From Nitrosomonas sp. (lineage in GTDB: Bacteria; Pseudomonadota; Gammaproteobacteria; Burkholderiales; Nitrosomonadaceae): a stretch of DNA of 64,000 bases. The stretch covers positions 45,802 to 109,801 of the forward strand of contig NZ_JADZAJ010000018.1 in the NCBI RefSeq assembly GCF_020852615.1, given 5' to 3'. The position numbers and the translations under genes are program-made. The notes under the pieces were generated by a model that was not told the origin of the DNA, made no database searches, and saw only the letters and a list, made by a program, of their open reading frames with translations. Below, piece by piece: positions 24,045-34,123 of this stretch (its first letter is position 1; each line of letters opens with the position of its first letter).

Positions 24045-24270
24045 ACGATTTCTGTCCTGTTTGCAATCGGAATATGAAATTTTTTACAGCAGTCCAGCTG
24101 TTAAGCTCGCGTGAAATTACCTGGTACCCCGCAGACTGTTTCCGGTTTTATTGCCCGGTCCGGTTATTGTGCCTTGCCTGTTTTTCCGGTGCAAAACTTT
24201 GTAGCTATGCAAAATAGTTTGTCTGAACAGTTTGTCTGGCAAGGGGTAATCGGGTATCCAGTCTTCAGAT

Positions 24271-26445
24271 TCAGGCTGCCTGAGTCGAAGGCTGGCCGGG
24301 GTTGCCGGGTAAGGCAGGCAGAGTAATTGAAATTTGCGCGCCATGGGGCTGAACATTCTGGATTTTGATGGAGCCGCCATGCTCGTCAATAATTTTTTTG
24401 ACGATCGGCAGCCCCAGGCCGGTTCCTTTTGGTTTGGTCGTGACATAAGGCTCAAATGCATGCGCTTTGACCTGCTCTGGAAATCCCTTGCCGTTATCGA
24501 TCACATTCAGCTCGATTCCGTTATTCACTGACCTGGTTTGTACGGTAATTCTGGCATTTTCTGTTTCGGCCAATGCATCTTGTGCATTCTGTAACAGGTT
24601 GTGAATGACTTGCCGTAATCTGGCCGGATCTCCCCGAACAGGCGGAATTTCTCCTGCCAGTTCCAGGGTGATGGGGAATTGCTGTAATTCATTTCCGGCG
24701 TTATCGCCCGCATGGTAAAGCGCCAGGACCTCCCTCACCAGCCGGTTAATATCCAGCTGGTACAGTTCAAGTTCGGGTACGCGCGCATATTCCCGGAATT
24801 CATTTACCATTCTTTTCAGCGCATCTACCTGGCTGACAATGGTTTCAGTGGAGCGCTTCAGTATTTTGGCATCAGTTTCATCCAGTTTGCTGATCAGTTT
24901 GTGCTGCAGACGTTCGGCAGACAGCTGGATTGGGGTAAGCGGATTCTTGATTTCATGTGCCAGCCGCCGGGCTACTTCTCCCCATGCTACGGTACGCTGG
25001 ACTTGCAGCAGATTGGTAATATCGTCAAAAACGACAACACCGCCCCCACCGGACGCCAGCGGCAGGCGGGAGCCGCGCAAAAGCAGAACCTGTTCTTTGT
25101 CTGTGGTGAAGTGCAGTACCTGTCGCTGCCATTCGCCGACTTCCTCGGAATCAAACCCGCCCCTTATTTCACTGGCCAGTAATCGAAGCCCCGATTCCTG
25201 CCCGGCACATTCTTCCATGGTTAACCCCTTGAACCGGGTTAATGGAATTTGCAGTATCTGTTCAGCACTCTGGTTAACTGCGCGTATACATAACGCTTTA
25301 TCGAAAACGATGACGCCGGATGACAGATTGGCCAGAATGTTTTCAAGGTAGGCGCGCGCATTTTCGATTTCCTGCTGGTTCTGCTGTGCAATGGTGCGAG
25401 CGGCTGCCAGTTGCTCGGTCATCAGGTTGAATGATTCTGTCAGGATACCAAACTCATCCGTACTGTTGACCTGATGCCGGCGGCTGAAGTCGCCTTGCGC
25501 TACTGCACGCGTGCCTTCGGCCAGCAATCCAAGAGGAGCGCTCAGCTTCTCGCTGATCAGGAAAGCGCTGGCAAGTGCCGAGAACAATGCGAGTAACAGG
25601 GCCAGTGTCAGTGTGACACTGTACAGTCGCGTCAGCCCCTGGCGGGATAATGTCAGTTCCTGATAATCACTGAAACCGGCCTGGACAATTTCGGCGTTGC
25701 GCGCGATGGATTCCGGTACGCGCTGCAGCACCTGTAATACCCGGATATCTTCTTCAGCACTCAACACATTGACAGGTACAAGTACCCGTAAATACAGCGT
25801 GTTATTGGCAAGTGTTTCAACTGCGCTGTAATTTTTCTGCATCCGGATACGCCGCATCGCCTCCGTATTGGGAATTTCCGGAAACAGTACCGAATCATCC
25901 AGACTGGTAAAGGCGATGACTTTTCCGTCCTGATTGAACAGGGTGGCCTCCTGGATCCGGGATTGAATCAGGAGCTGATTCAGAGTGGTTAACGGATACG
26001 ATGATGCCTGTTCTGCCAGTTCAAGCGCGGCTACCTGTGCTTTTTTTTGCAATTCTTCCAGCAGATTGTCCAACACCTTCTGGCCAAGCGTCAGGCCACC
26101 TTCCAGTGCGCGATCCACCTTGACATCAAACCAGGATTCGATGCTTTTTTCCAGAAACTGGATTGAAATACCGTAGATAAGTGCACCAGGAAGAATAGCC
26201 ATCAGCGAAAATACCATCAGCAGCCGTAGCGCTAATTTGGAGCCAAACTGGCCTGTTTTGAGGCGGCGGCGCAATCGTCCGAGTAAAAATCCAACGACGC
26301 CGATCAGAAACAGCAGGAAGATGACAATGCTGACAATTAACCAGCGGTAGTGGTGTCCGAAGAATTCGGTATTGGCACCCGTTGAGGCCAGCAGGTACAG
26401 CATGACAATGCTTAACCCGGCTACGGTAAAAATAACGTATTTCAT
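24271..26445 (-). CDS. ntrY: NtrY-like membrane sensor histidine kinase
   Basis: A 724-residue sensor kinase. Membrane helices sit at about residues 5-20, 33-55, 73-95 and 278-300, with a periplasmic domain between the last two. HAMP and PAS domains (NILANLSSGVIVFDK) follow. The histidine is in RLAHEIKNPLTPIQLSAERL, and the N, G1, F and G2 boxes (HNLLQNAQDAL, VIDNGKGFP, FEPYVTTK, GTGLGLPIVKKI) are complete. The gene lies downstream of the DUF4390 gene (spacing nine bases) and upstream of ntrX (226-base gap), the usual betaproteobacterial order. It is probably involved in nitrogen or redox signalling, by family. Confidence 0.93.
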   Translation of the reverse strand: MKYVIFTVAGLSIVMLYLLASTGANTEFFGHHYRWLIVSIVIFLLFLIGVVGFLLGRLRRRLKTGQFGSKLALRLLMVFSLMAILPGALIYGISIQFLEKSIESWFDVKVDRALEGGLTLGQKVLDNLLEELQKKAQVAALELAEQASSYPLTTLNQLLIQSRIQEATLFNQDGKVIAFTSLDDSVLFPEIPNTEAMRRIRMQKNYSAVETLANNTLYLRVLVPVNVLSAEEDIRVLQVLQRVPESIARNAEIVQAGFSDYQELTLSRQGLTRLYSVTLTLALLLALFSALASAFLISEKLSAPLGLLAEGTRAVAQGDFSRRHQVNSTDEFGILTESFNLMTEQLAAARTIAQQNQQEIENARAYLENILANLSSGVIVFDKALCIRAVNQSAEQILQIPLTRFKGLTMEECAGQESGLRLLASEIRGGFDSEEVGEWQRQVLHFTTDKEQVLLLRGSRLPLASGGGGVVVFDDITNLLQVQRTVAWGEVARRLAHEIKNPLTPIQLSAERLQHKLISKLDETDAKILKRSTETIVSQVDALKRMVNEFREYARVPELELYQLDINRLVREVLALYHAGDNAGNELQQFPITLELAGEIPPVRGDPARLRQVIHNLLQNAQDALAETENARITVQTRSVNNGIELNVIDNGKGFPEQVKAHAFEPYVTTKPKGTGLGLPIVKKIIDEHGGSIKIQNVQPHGAQISITLPALPGNPGQPSTQAA

Positions 26446-26454
26446 AGACTGGCG

Positions 26455-27117
26455 TTATTGAAGGTCGGGTGTCTTGTCAGTGTCGTTGCCAGCATTGGGA
26501 ACAGGCGGGAATTTGAGCTGCCAGATTTTTTTCTCGGAACTGAGGGTCCAGTCTTCTGTATCGAGCCATTCCAGCTGGAAGGGTTTGGGTAAGCGCGAGA
26601 TGTCCAGCCATACTTGCAGGATTGCTGTGTAAGTGGTATCAGGAAGTAATGGCTCGTTTTCCCTGATCTGTAAACCTGGCTGATGACCCAGCGCCTGTAA
26701 AGCTGCTTTCAGTGTCGGGAAATTTTGTGATTGTCCGCCCTGAACCAGCCGGTACTGTCTCGTCAGTGCCTGATAACTGAGCCCTATTCTTGCCTTGGAA
26801 CGGGCGATTTCTTCATTCAGCCAGTACCAGCGCGGTTTTACAACCAGGAGCCGGGTAACGAAATACAGATCAACTCCTTTTTTAAGCGCCTGTTTCATTG
26901 TTTCGCTTAAAGCGATATCCGCTTCCACATCAATCTGAAAATTTTCATTCGATTTCCTGATCTGGAAAGATTCGATTGTGATGTGTCCTTTATCAGCAGC
27001 AGGGGCAGGTGATGGCAGCAGCAACACCATCAGCAGTGAGAATGTCATGTAATACCAGGAACAGTTTCTGGCGGAAAATCTGTCAGTCTTTCTGGAATAA
27101 AGCATAAAAGAAACCAT
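26455..27117 (-). CDS. DUF4390 exported protein
   Basis: A conserved protein of unknown function that in betaproteobacteria lies between rsmB and ntrY, as here. A hydrophobic segment (FSLLMVLLLPSPAPAADKG) acts as a signal peptide or anchor. The mature domain carries the family-typical stretch FQIDVEADIALSETMKQAL and KPRWYWLNEEIARS. The start is uncertain: ATG at 27117, 27105 or 27048 are all in frame; the first two overlap rsmB. Position suggests a link to envelope or NtrY sensing, but nothing in the sequence proves it. Confidence 0.85.
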   Translation of the reverse strand: MVSFMLYSRKTDRFSARNCSWYYMTFSLLMVLLLPSPAPAADKGHITIESFQIRKSNENFQIDVEADIALSETMKQALKKGVDLYFVTRLLVVKPRWYWLNEEIARSKARIGLSYQALTRQYRLVQGGQSQNFPTLKAALQALGHQPGLQIRENEPLLPDTTYTAILQVWLDISRLPKPFQLEWLDTEDWTLSSEKKIWQLKFPPVPNAGNDTDKTPDLQ

Positions 27118-28363
27118 CGTGCTGCGACCCTGGTAATAGCTGGCCGTTATTCATTGCTTCGCGAGAGACTGGCAGTCTACTGGCATCGTGACGAGCAGTC
27201 AGGAATTTTTCGGCGATTGCATTGTTTTCTTCATTGAATATTGAGCAGGTGGCGTACAGCAGTTTTCCTCCCTGCCGCAGCAATGGCCACAATGCATTTA
27301 ATATCGCCATTTGCGCCTGCGCGAAGTTACGGATATCCCCGGGTCTTCTGAGCCATTTAATATCCGGATGGCGGCTGACCACGCCTGAAGCCGAGCATGG
27401 AACATCGGCCAGGATACGGTCATATAACCGGCCATCCCACCATTGCGACGGGTGCATTGCATCTCCACAAACCAAATGGTAACCGGTTATTTTCAAACGG
27501 GAAAAATTTTCTGTCAGTCTGGTAAGCCGATCTGCATATTTGTCCAGCACTGTTAATTCAATTCCCTCCGACAGTTCGGCAAGATGGGTGCTTTTTCCGC
27601 CTGGTGCAGCGCAGGCATCCAGTACACGCATCCCTGAGCTGACATCCAGTAGTGGTGCAGCAAATTGTGCACCGGCATCCTGTACAGTAATCAGCCCTTC
27701 ATGGAACCCGGGTAATCTTTCCACGGGGACTGGTTTGCGTAGTCGTAAAGCGTTGCCCCATAACCATTCAGAGTCGATATCCTGAGTTTTCAGCATTACC
27801 TGATAGTGATGGATCGAGGTACGTAACGGGTTGATGCGCAGAATCATGGCGGGGTGTTCATTACCTGCAAGCAGTATGGCTTTGTAATCCTGCGGGTATT
27901 GCTGACGCAGTTTGTTAATCCACCATTGTGGATAAGAATAGCGAGCGACTTCATCTTCTCTGATTTCATTCGTCAGGGCAGTTTGCTTGCGCATGAAGTT
28001 GCGTAACACGGCATTGATCAGTCCGGATATGGCGGGGTTGTGCGAAATTTTCCGGGACGATGAAACTGCATGGTCAACAATGGCGTGTGCCGGAGCTTTA
28101 CTGTAACAGAGCTGATACAGTGCGATGGTGAGCAGGTAATGCAGTTGTTTGTCTTGCAGTGGTTTGTTCAACAGCCTGCGGAGCAGGGCGTCAAACTGTC
28201 CATAATGGCGGAGTACGCCATAAGCAATATCCTGAATAGCGCCGCGTTGCTGAGAGGTGAGATGGGGGCCGGTTTGCCAGATGTGACGTAATACTTCATT
28301 CAGGCTGGCACCGGCAAAAACTTCTCCAATGGCCTGTACAGCCAGTAACTGGATTTCAATCAT
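27083..28363 (-). CDS. rsmB: 16S rRNA (cytosine-967-C5)-methyltransferase RsmB
   Basis: Methylates C967 of 16S rRNA with AdoMet. The 426-residue protein has an N-terminal NusB-like helical domain and a C-terminal Rossmann methyltransferase with VLDACAAPGGKSTHLAEL, DVPCSASGVVSRHPDIKW and the catalytic-cysteine motif YATCSIFNEEN. The start ATG overlaps the fmt stop as ATGA, and its end overlaps the start of the DUF4390 gene, so it sits in a tightly packed operon. Confidence 0.95.
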   Translation of the reverse strand: MIEIQLLAVQAIGEVFAGASLNEVLRHIWQTGPHLTSQQRGAIQDIAYGVLRHYGQFDALLRRLLNKPLQDKQLHYLLTIALYQLCYSKAPAHAIVDHAVSSSRKISHNPAISGLINAVLRNFMRKQTALTNEIREDEVARYSYPQWWINKLRQQYPQDYKAILLAGNEHPAMILRINPLRTSIHHYQVMLKTQDIDSEWLWGNALRLRKPVPVERLPGFHEGLITVQDAGAQFAAPLLDVSSGMRVLDACAAPGGKSTHLAELSEGIELTVLDKYADRLTRLTENFSRLKITGYHLVCGDAMHPSQWWDGRLYDRILADVPCSASGVVSRHPDIKWLRRPGDIRNFAQAQMAILNALWPLLRQGGKLLYATCSIFNEENNAIAEKFLTARHDASRLPVSREAMNNGQLLPGSQHDGFFYALFQKD

Positions 28364-29316
28364 TTTTCAGAGGGGCCCTGCGCTGCTTTATGGAAAATTT
28401 CTCCGGGTTGCAGCGGGTGCCCGGAAAGGAACTGTGCAGCGGTCAGTTTTTTTCCGCCTGCTTTTTGCAGGGTATGAATAGATAAGGCATTACGGCCACA
28501 TGCAACCACGATTCCATCGGAGTCAGCGGCGATAATTTCACCCGCTTGTTGCGGGCTGCCATGATTGATGATACTGGCCTGCCACAGTTTGATTGTATTG
28601 CCATTCAGACAGGTAAAAGCACCGGGATGCGGGTCAAATGTCCGGATTATCCGGTCAATCTGTGCCGCATCACCTGTCCAGTCGATTTCGGCCTCATTTT
28701 TCCGTATTTTTGCTGCATAACAGGCGTTTACATCATTTTGCGGGGTGGAAGTCAGCCTGCCCTGATCCAGCAATGTCAAGGCTTCCACAATACATTCACC
28801 ACCCAGATCAGCCAGTTTGTCATGCAGGGTGGCAGCGGTGTCATGTGATTCGATGGGAAATGCCTGTTTCAGCAGGATTGATCCGGTATCCAGCCCCTGA
28901 TCCATTTGCATGATGGTAATTCCGGTTTCCGTATCGCCCTCCAGCAAGGCGCGCTGAATGGGAGCAGCGCCACGCCAGCGGGGCAGCAGGGAAGCATGGA
29001 TATTGATACAGCCATGACGGGGGAGGTGCAATACGGCTTCCGGCAGCAGCAATCCGTAGGCTGCGACAATCATCACATCAGGTTTGAACGCCTTGAGTTG
29101 TGCCTGTATATCGGGTGTTTTCAGCGTTTCCGGTTGTAGTAACGGAATATCAAGCTGTTGCGCCAGCAGCTTGACCGGGCTTGCCTGCAGTTTCATACCG
29201 CGCCCGGCGGGCCGATCCGGTTGAGTCAGGGTGAGGATGATGTCGAACCCCGCTTTCCGCAAGGCTTCCAGTGCCCTGGCTGCGAAAACCGGTGTGCCTG
29301 CAAAAATAATTCTCAT
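28360..29316 (-). CDS. fmt: Methionyl-tRNA formyltransferase
   Basis: Formylates initiator Met-tRNA. I chose ATG 29316 (MRIIFAGTPVFAARALEAL), the standard family N-terminus; an upstream in-frame start at 29385 would overlap def. The formyltransferase motif HGCINIHASLLPRWRGAAPI with the catalytic Asn/His/Asp set and the GITIMQMDQGLDTGSIL segment are intact, followed by the C-terminal OB-like domain. It is the second gene after def, 61 bases downstream, in the def-fmt-rsmB operon. Confidence 0.96.
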   Translation of the reverse strand: MRIIFAGTPVFAARALEALRKAGFDIILTLTQPDRPAGRGMKLQASPVKLLAQQLDIPLLQPETLKTPDIQAQLKAFKPDVMIVAAYGLLLPEAVLHLPRHGCINIHASLLPRWRGAAPIQRALLEGDTETGITIMQMDQGLDTGSILLKQAFPIESHDTAATLHDKLADLGGECIVEALTLLDQGRLTSTPQNDVNACYAAKIRKNEAEIDWTGDAAQIDRIIRTFDPHPGAFTCLNGNTIKLWQASIINHGSPQQAGEIIAADSDGIVVACGRNALSIHTLQKAGGKKLTAAQFLSGHPLQPGEIFHKAAQGPSEK

Positions 29317-29377
29317 GCGTAACCCGTGTTTGCTGGGTGGAGGGGTATTGCCGGAATCGGGTGCTGACTGGATTCGA

Positions 29378-29887
29378 TCAGGCAATTTGTTGTCTGCGCG
29401 CCTGTTTTTTCAGTTTGCTCAGAATACGGGACTGTTTGAAGGGGGACAGGTATTCGACAAACACTTTACCCGTGAGGTGGTCCATTTCATGCTGGATGCA
29501 AACGGCCAGCAACCCGGTTGCTTCCATCTCAAAGAATTTTCCGTCAATGTCAATTGCCTGAACGGTGACTGCTTCGGCACGGGTTACTTTGTCATAGATG
29601 CCGGGTACAGAGAGGCATCCTTCCTGTGCTTCTGATTTTCCGCTGCTGGCGGTAATTTTCGGGTTGATCAGCGTGAGCAGCTCATCCCGGGTTTCTGATA
29701 CATCAATGACAATTATTTGCTGATGGACATTAACCTGGGTGGCTGCCAGTCCTATACCGGGAGCAGCATACATGGTTTCGGCCATGTCACTGATCAGAGT
29801 GCGTATTTCCGGTGTAACCGACGGGACTTCAGCTGCAATCTTGTGCAACCGTTCATCGGGATATTGGAGTATGTTCAGAATTGCCAT
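29378..29887 (-). CDS. def: Peptide deformylase
   Basis: Removes the formyl group from nascent proteins, the step after Fmt-dependent initiation. The 169-residue protein from ATG 29887 ([14 protein letters not shown]) shows all three motifs: [16 protein letters not shown] and QHEMDH, with the metal ligands Cys and two His. A longer frame to 30271 has no family similarity and is antisense to the LysM gene's start. The gene is divergent from the LysM protein gene. Confidence 0.97.
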   Translation of the reverse strand: MAILNILQYPDERLHKIAAEVPSVTPEIRTLISDMAETMYAAPGIGLAATQVNVHQQIIVIDVSETRDELLTLINPKITASSGKSEAQEGCLSVPGIYDKVTRAEAVTVQAIDIDGKFFEMEATGLLAVCIQHEMDHLTGKVFVEYLSPFKQSRILSKLKKQARRQQIA

Positions 29888-30052
29888 AATAAATATGCAT
29901 AGTTCGAGTGCTGGTACTTTGGGGCGCGGTTCTATCATTGTGCACCGGCTGATTTTTTGCTGACCGGTCCGGCGTGCTGCCCGGTCAGGTGAGACTGGAG
30001 TGAATGGATCGCCTGATCTTTCCGGGTATTTTGATGGAGATGAAGAACCCTT

Positions 30053-31081
30053 ATGCGCACTTTGACAATTATATCTGCGATTTTGTTTATTGGTCTGTTT
30101 TCCGGGCTGTCTCTCGCGGCAGGTGAGGTTTGGATACGGGATGATGCCCCTGATCATTACCAGGTCATTCCCGGTGATACGCTTTGGGGAATTGCCTCCC
30201 GTTTTCTCAGGGAACCCTGGCGCTGGCCCGAAATCTGGCAGATGAACCGGGAGCAGATCAGGAATCCGCACCGGATTTATCCGGGGGATGTCATCGTTAT
30301 TGAAAATACACCATACGGAAAGCGGCTGAAATTGGCTGGCGGGAAAGGGGCTGTCAGGCTCTCCCCCCGAATTCGTACCGAGGCTTCAGCCATGCAGGCC
30401 ATCCCTGGTATCCCGGCTGAAAAAATAGCACCTTTTCTGGATCAGCCGCTGGTTGTTGAAAAAAATCAGCTGGATAAAGCGCCTGTTATCCTTGGAGCGA
30501 GTGATGATCGAGTAATTTTGAGTACAGGTAACAAGGTTTATGTGAACAATTTGCCTGCTGATCAGGGGAGGGACTGGCAGGTGTTTCGTAGCGGGAAGGT
30601 GCTGATTGATCCTGATCATGCCAATCGTATTCTTGGATATGAAGCTGTATATCTGGGTACGGTTGAGGTTACCGATTTTGCAGTAATCAGTACCGCAAAG
30701 ATTACCCGTTCCGTGCAGGAGATTCTGAAAGGCGATCGACTGTTGCCACTGTCAGCCGCAAAAATTGAAGATTATTTACCGCATGCACCTGATTTTCCGG
30801 TGACAGCCCGGATTATTTCCGTCTACGGTGGCGTGCATGAAATCGGGGAAAATATGATTGTGGCGCTCAATCAGGGTAAAAACGACGGAATTGAGCCGGG
30901 GCATATACTGGCTGTCTACCATGAGCACAGCATACGGTCTCATGAAGGCAAGTCGATCAGTCTCCCGGATGAGCGCATTGGACTGGCAATGGTTTTTCGG
31001 GTGTTTGATACTGTTTCCTACGCGCTGATTATGCAGAGCACTCAAACAATCAAGGTGATGGATGAATTGAAAACACCCTGA
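30053..31081 (+). CDS. Exported LysM-domain peptidoglycan-binding protein
   Basis: A 342-residue protein with a signal peptide ([20 protein letters not shown]) and one LysM domain near residues 38-88 ([27 protein letters not shown]) that should bind peptidoglycan glycan strands. The remaining 250 residues form a conserved domain typical of the LysM protein encoded beside dprA in betaproteobacteria. Here dprA is displaced by about 3 kb because an acyltransferase gene pair sits between the two. The precise role is unknown. Confidence 0.88.
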   Translation: MRTLTIISAILFIGLFSGLSLAAGEVWIRDDAPDHYQVIPGDTLWGIASRFLREPWRWPEIWQMNREQIRNPHRIYPGDVIVIENTPYGKRLKLAGGKGAVRLSPRIRTEASAMQAIPGIPAEKIAPFLDQPLVVEKNQLDKAPVILGASDDRVILSTGNKVYVNNLPADQGRDWQVFRSGKVLIDPDHANRILGYEAVYLGTVEVTDFAVISTAKITRSVQEILKGDRLLPLSAAKIEDYLPHAPDFPVTARIISVYGGVHEIGENMIVALNQGKNDGIEPGHILAVYHEHSIRSHEGKSISLPDERIGLAMVFRVFDTVSYALIMQSTQTIKVMDELKTP

Positions 31082-31294
31082 TGAGTGGTGCAGCACCTGC
31101 AGTGATTAAAAATATTTCCTTACTGTCTGTGCGGGTTATCATAAGCCGTCATAAAAAGCAGACAGTCCTTCTCCACCCTGCGGCAGGGCGGTGAGCCCTG
31201 AGAATTTGTCCGGGAGGGGCTGAAAAAGCATAATACGGCGACTGATCAGGAACCCTTGCCGTTCTTCTTTTTACTAACCGGAGTAAAAAAGTAC

Positions 31295-32824
31295 GTGCTG
31301 TTCAATTCTTTTGGCTTCATATTTCTTTACCTGCCAATCGTTATTTTCATTTTCTTCTGGCTGGGTCGCTACGATAAAACCCGGGCAGCCGGGTGGCTTG
31401 CATTTGCTTCTCTTTTTTTCTATGGCTATTGGGATTATCGGTACGTCCCCCTGCTTCTGGCCTCTGTCGGGTTTAATTACTGGGCCGGATTACATATTGC
31501 CCGGGCAGTCTCTGCCCGGAAAATCTGGCTTGTCTTTGCGTTGACAGCCAACCTGCTTCTGCTTGCCTACTATAAATACGCAAACTTTTTTCTCTATACA
31601 ATCGATGCTGTCAGCGGCTGGCACTTCGAAGCTCTGGATATCGTTCTGCCAATAGGTATCTCGTTTTATACGTTTACCCAGATTGCTTTTCTGGTAGATA
31701 CCTACCGGGGACAGGTCAAAGAATACCGGTTTGTTCACTACATTCTGTTTGTCAGTTATTTTCCTCATCTTATCGCCGGACCGGTGCTGCATCACAAGGA
31801 AATGATGCCCCAGTTTGCTGACGATAAAAATTATCACCCGGGCTGGGAAAATATTGCCATTGGCCTGTCTATTTTCGTCATTGGATTAACAAAAAAAATA
31901 TTGATCGCAGATAACGTTGCACCTCTTGCCGATCCGGTTTTTTCTCCCGATGCCCACCCGCAACTTATTGAAGCATGGATAGGAGCACTGGCATATACGT
32001 TTCAGCTCTACTTTGATTTTTCTGCCTACTCGGATATGGCCATCGGCTTATCCCGTCTGTTTGGAGTCAAACTTCCCCTCAACTTCAATTCGCCTTATAA
32101 AGCAGAGAACATCAGTGATTTCTGGCGGCGCTGGCATATGACGCTATCACGCTTTCTTCGTGATTATTTATATATTCCGCTCGGCGGTAACCGTAACGGT
32201 TCACTTAACCGCTATCGCAATCTCATGATTACTATGCTGCTGGGTGGCCTTTGGCACGGTGCGGGGTGGACGTTTGTTATCTGGGGCGGTTTACACGGGT
32301 TTTATCTTGTAATAAACCATGCCTGGCAATTTGTTATATCAAAATTAAAGATGCATACGGGACCAATCTGGACAGCCAGTAGCCGTCTGATTACATTCCT
32401 GGCAGTTGTCATTGCGTGGGTATTCTTCCGTGCCCCGGATATACGAACGGCGATTGATATCCTTGGCGCAATGATCGGGGTGAACGGGATTTCATTCCCC
32501 CACGGCTTGGCACATTATTCAGATCAATTTCAATATTTGCCTTTTTCTGTGTCGTTCAATGGTATTCAATGGATTGATTTCGGTGGAATTGATGTTCCTG
32601 TTCTCCTGGCCGCCGCACTGATTGCATGGTTTGCTCCGAATACCCAGGAGATCTTTTCCCGGTATGATCCCTGCCTCGAAAAAGTGACTCCCCCGGGTTC
32701 CCTGATCAGCCGCTATATCAGCTGGGCTCCTTCAAAACTGACAGGAGTGGTGTTCGCAGTATTGTTTGTTATCTGCATGCTCAATATGAACCGGGTAACA
32801 GAATTTTTATATTTTCAGTTCTAG
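31295..32824 (+). CDS. MBOAT-family O-acyltransferase (AlgI/DltB-like)
   Basis: A 509-residue polytopic membrane acyltransferase that moves acyl groups onto an extracytoplasmic glycan or polymer. I chose GTG 31295 because MLFNSFGFIFLYLPIVIF matches AlgI-like N-termini and a GGAG box lies 11 bases upstream; a TTG at 31256 is the alternative. Family motifs are QLYFDFSAYSDMAIGLSRLF, NFNSPYKAENISDFWRRWH and LGGLWHGAGWTFVIWGGLHG, which includes the catalytic His. The next gene starts six bases after the stop and encodes a likely partner. The acceptor substrate is not evident. Confidence 0.9.
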   Translation: MLFNSFGFIFLYLPIVIFIFFWLGRYDKTRAAGWLAFASLFFYGYWDYRYVPLLLASVGFNYWAGLHIARAVSARKIWLVFALTANLLLLAYYKYANFFLYTIDAVSGWHFEALDIVLPIGISFYTFTQIAFLVDTYRGQVKEYRFVHYILFVSYFPHLIAGPVLHHKEMMPQFADDKNYHPGWENIAIGLSIFVIGLTKKILIADNVAPLADPVFSPDAHPQLIEAWIGALAYTFQLYFDFSAYSDMAIGLSRLFGVKLPLNFNSPYKAENISDFWRRWHMTLSRFLRDYLYIPLGGNRNGSLNRYRNLMITMLLGGLWHGAGWTFVIWGGLHGFYLVINHAWQFVISKLKMHTGPIWTASSRLITFLAVVIAWVFFRAPDIRTAIDILGAMIGVNGISFPHGLAHYSDQFQYLPFSVSFNGIQWIDFGGIDVPVLLAAALIAWFAPNTQEIFSRYDPCLEKVTPPGSLISRYISWAPSKLTGVVFAVLFVICMLNMNRVTEFLYFQF

Positions 32825-32830
32825 TCTGAT

Positions 32831-34054
32831 ATGAAACCAGACACGATCTATCATCCCGGGAAAGCAGAATTTCGCATATATGTAACAATATTTTGTTCGC
32901 TCTTTACGGTGGTACTGTCTTCGATTGCCGGCCTTAATTACTTTGTTGATCCATACCTGATTCATCAGTGGGATTCACCTCTGATTCAAAGACTTCGCCC
33001 GACAGAAGAAAGATTGAGCCCATGGGGAAAGACTTATGCTGTCGCAGCGTATAAACCATCCATTCTCTATCTGGGTAACTCAAGAACGGAATTTGGACTG
33101 CCAACTGATTCTCCTGTTTTTTCCGGAAAGAAAGTGTTTAACAGTGCAATTTCCGGGGCAACTGTGGCAGATGCAATCACAATGGGTAAGCATGCTTCTT
33201 CGGTAAGCCAGCTTGACACAGTTGTCTGGGGAATCGATTATCAAACCTTTTCTGCCGTCGTGGGTAATACGGAATTTGATAGAGGGCTCGTAGCCGATTC
33301 AGGCAATTATTTTCTTCATCGTGCCATTCTGGACGTTAAACGTGTGCTTGCAGTAGATATGACGCGAGATTCAGTCGCCGTATTGTCGGGTTCATTTGAT
33401 CCGGTATGCCATTCAAGTCTGGTTTTCTACGGACAGCGGGATAAAGCGTGTATGAAAAAAATTATTGAAATGCAGGGAGGTATTCAGCAGGCGATAAAAA
33501 CAGAGACAAGAAATTTTGCCAAAGCCACTCCTTCTGCTGAAAAGGCTTTTTATGAATTCAATTCCTTTATCCGGGAATTATGCAGCCGGAAAATCCAGAT
33601 CCGTCTTTATATCAACCCGACGCATGCGCTTACAATGAGCGCGCTCTACTGGAATAATAAATGGGGTCCGATGGAGACCTGGTTGCGGCAACTGGTGGAA
33701 ATTGCAGATGCAGCAAGGTACTCAGGTTGTGATATCCGTTTATTCAATTTTTCCGGATTTAACAGCATCACTACTGAATCTGTTCCTCAGATCAGTGGGA
33801 GAAGCAAGATGGAGAACTATGCGGAGACTTCCCATTACCGGGATAATGTTGGCACGATGATTCTGGAGAAAATGTTTGATTCTGATACGGGCTCAGTGCC
33901 AGATGACTTTGGCGTGGAGCTTAATAAGGAAATGTTATCTGCTTATCTGGAAAAAATGCGATCTGACCGTGATCAGTATCATGTACAGCATCCGGTCGAA
34001 ACCCTGTTTGTGAAATCATTGATTTCTGATTCGGGGGAAGTATTGCATGAATAA
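32831..34054 (+). CDS. Membrane-anchored SGNH-like partner of the MBOAT acyltransferase
   Basis: A 407-residue protein with one N-terminal membrane anchor (YVTIFCSLFTVVLSSIAGL). The extracytoplasmic domain opens with ILYLGNSRTEFGL, a GNSR version of the SGNH block I serine seen in AlgJ/AlgX/DltD-like proteins. Its immediate position after the MBOAT gene suggests it completes acyl transfer or binds the acceptor (inference). There are few clear C-terminal catalytic motifs, and the family match is distant. The gene ends 69 bases before dprA. Confidence 0.65.
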   Translation: MKPDTIYHPGKAEFRIYVTIFCSLFTVVLSSIAGLNYFVDPYLIHQWDSPLIQRLRPTEERLSPWGKTYAVAAYKPSILYLGNSRTEFGLPTDSPVFSGKKVFNSAISGATVADAITMGKHASSVSQLDTVVWGIDYQTFSAVVGNTEFDRGLVADSGNYFLHRAILDVKRVLAVDMTRDSVAVLSGSFDPVCHSSLVFYGQRDKACMKKIIEMQGGIQQAIKTETRNFAKATPSAEKAFYEFNSFIRELCSRKIQIRLYINPTHALTMSALYWNNKWGPMETWLRQLVEIADAARYSGCDIRLFNFSGFNSITTESVPQISGRSKMENYAETSHYRDNVGTMILEKMFDSDTGSVPDDFGVELNKEMLSAYLEKMRSDRDQYHVQHPVETLFVKSLISDSGEVLHE

Positions 34055-34123
34055 ATCTCTTCCTGAAACATCATTACGCCTGAATTTGAACCGGGATTTC
34101 TAGCGGGTTGAAGATATTTCTTT

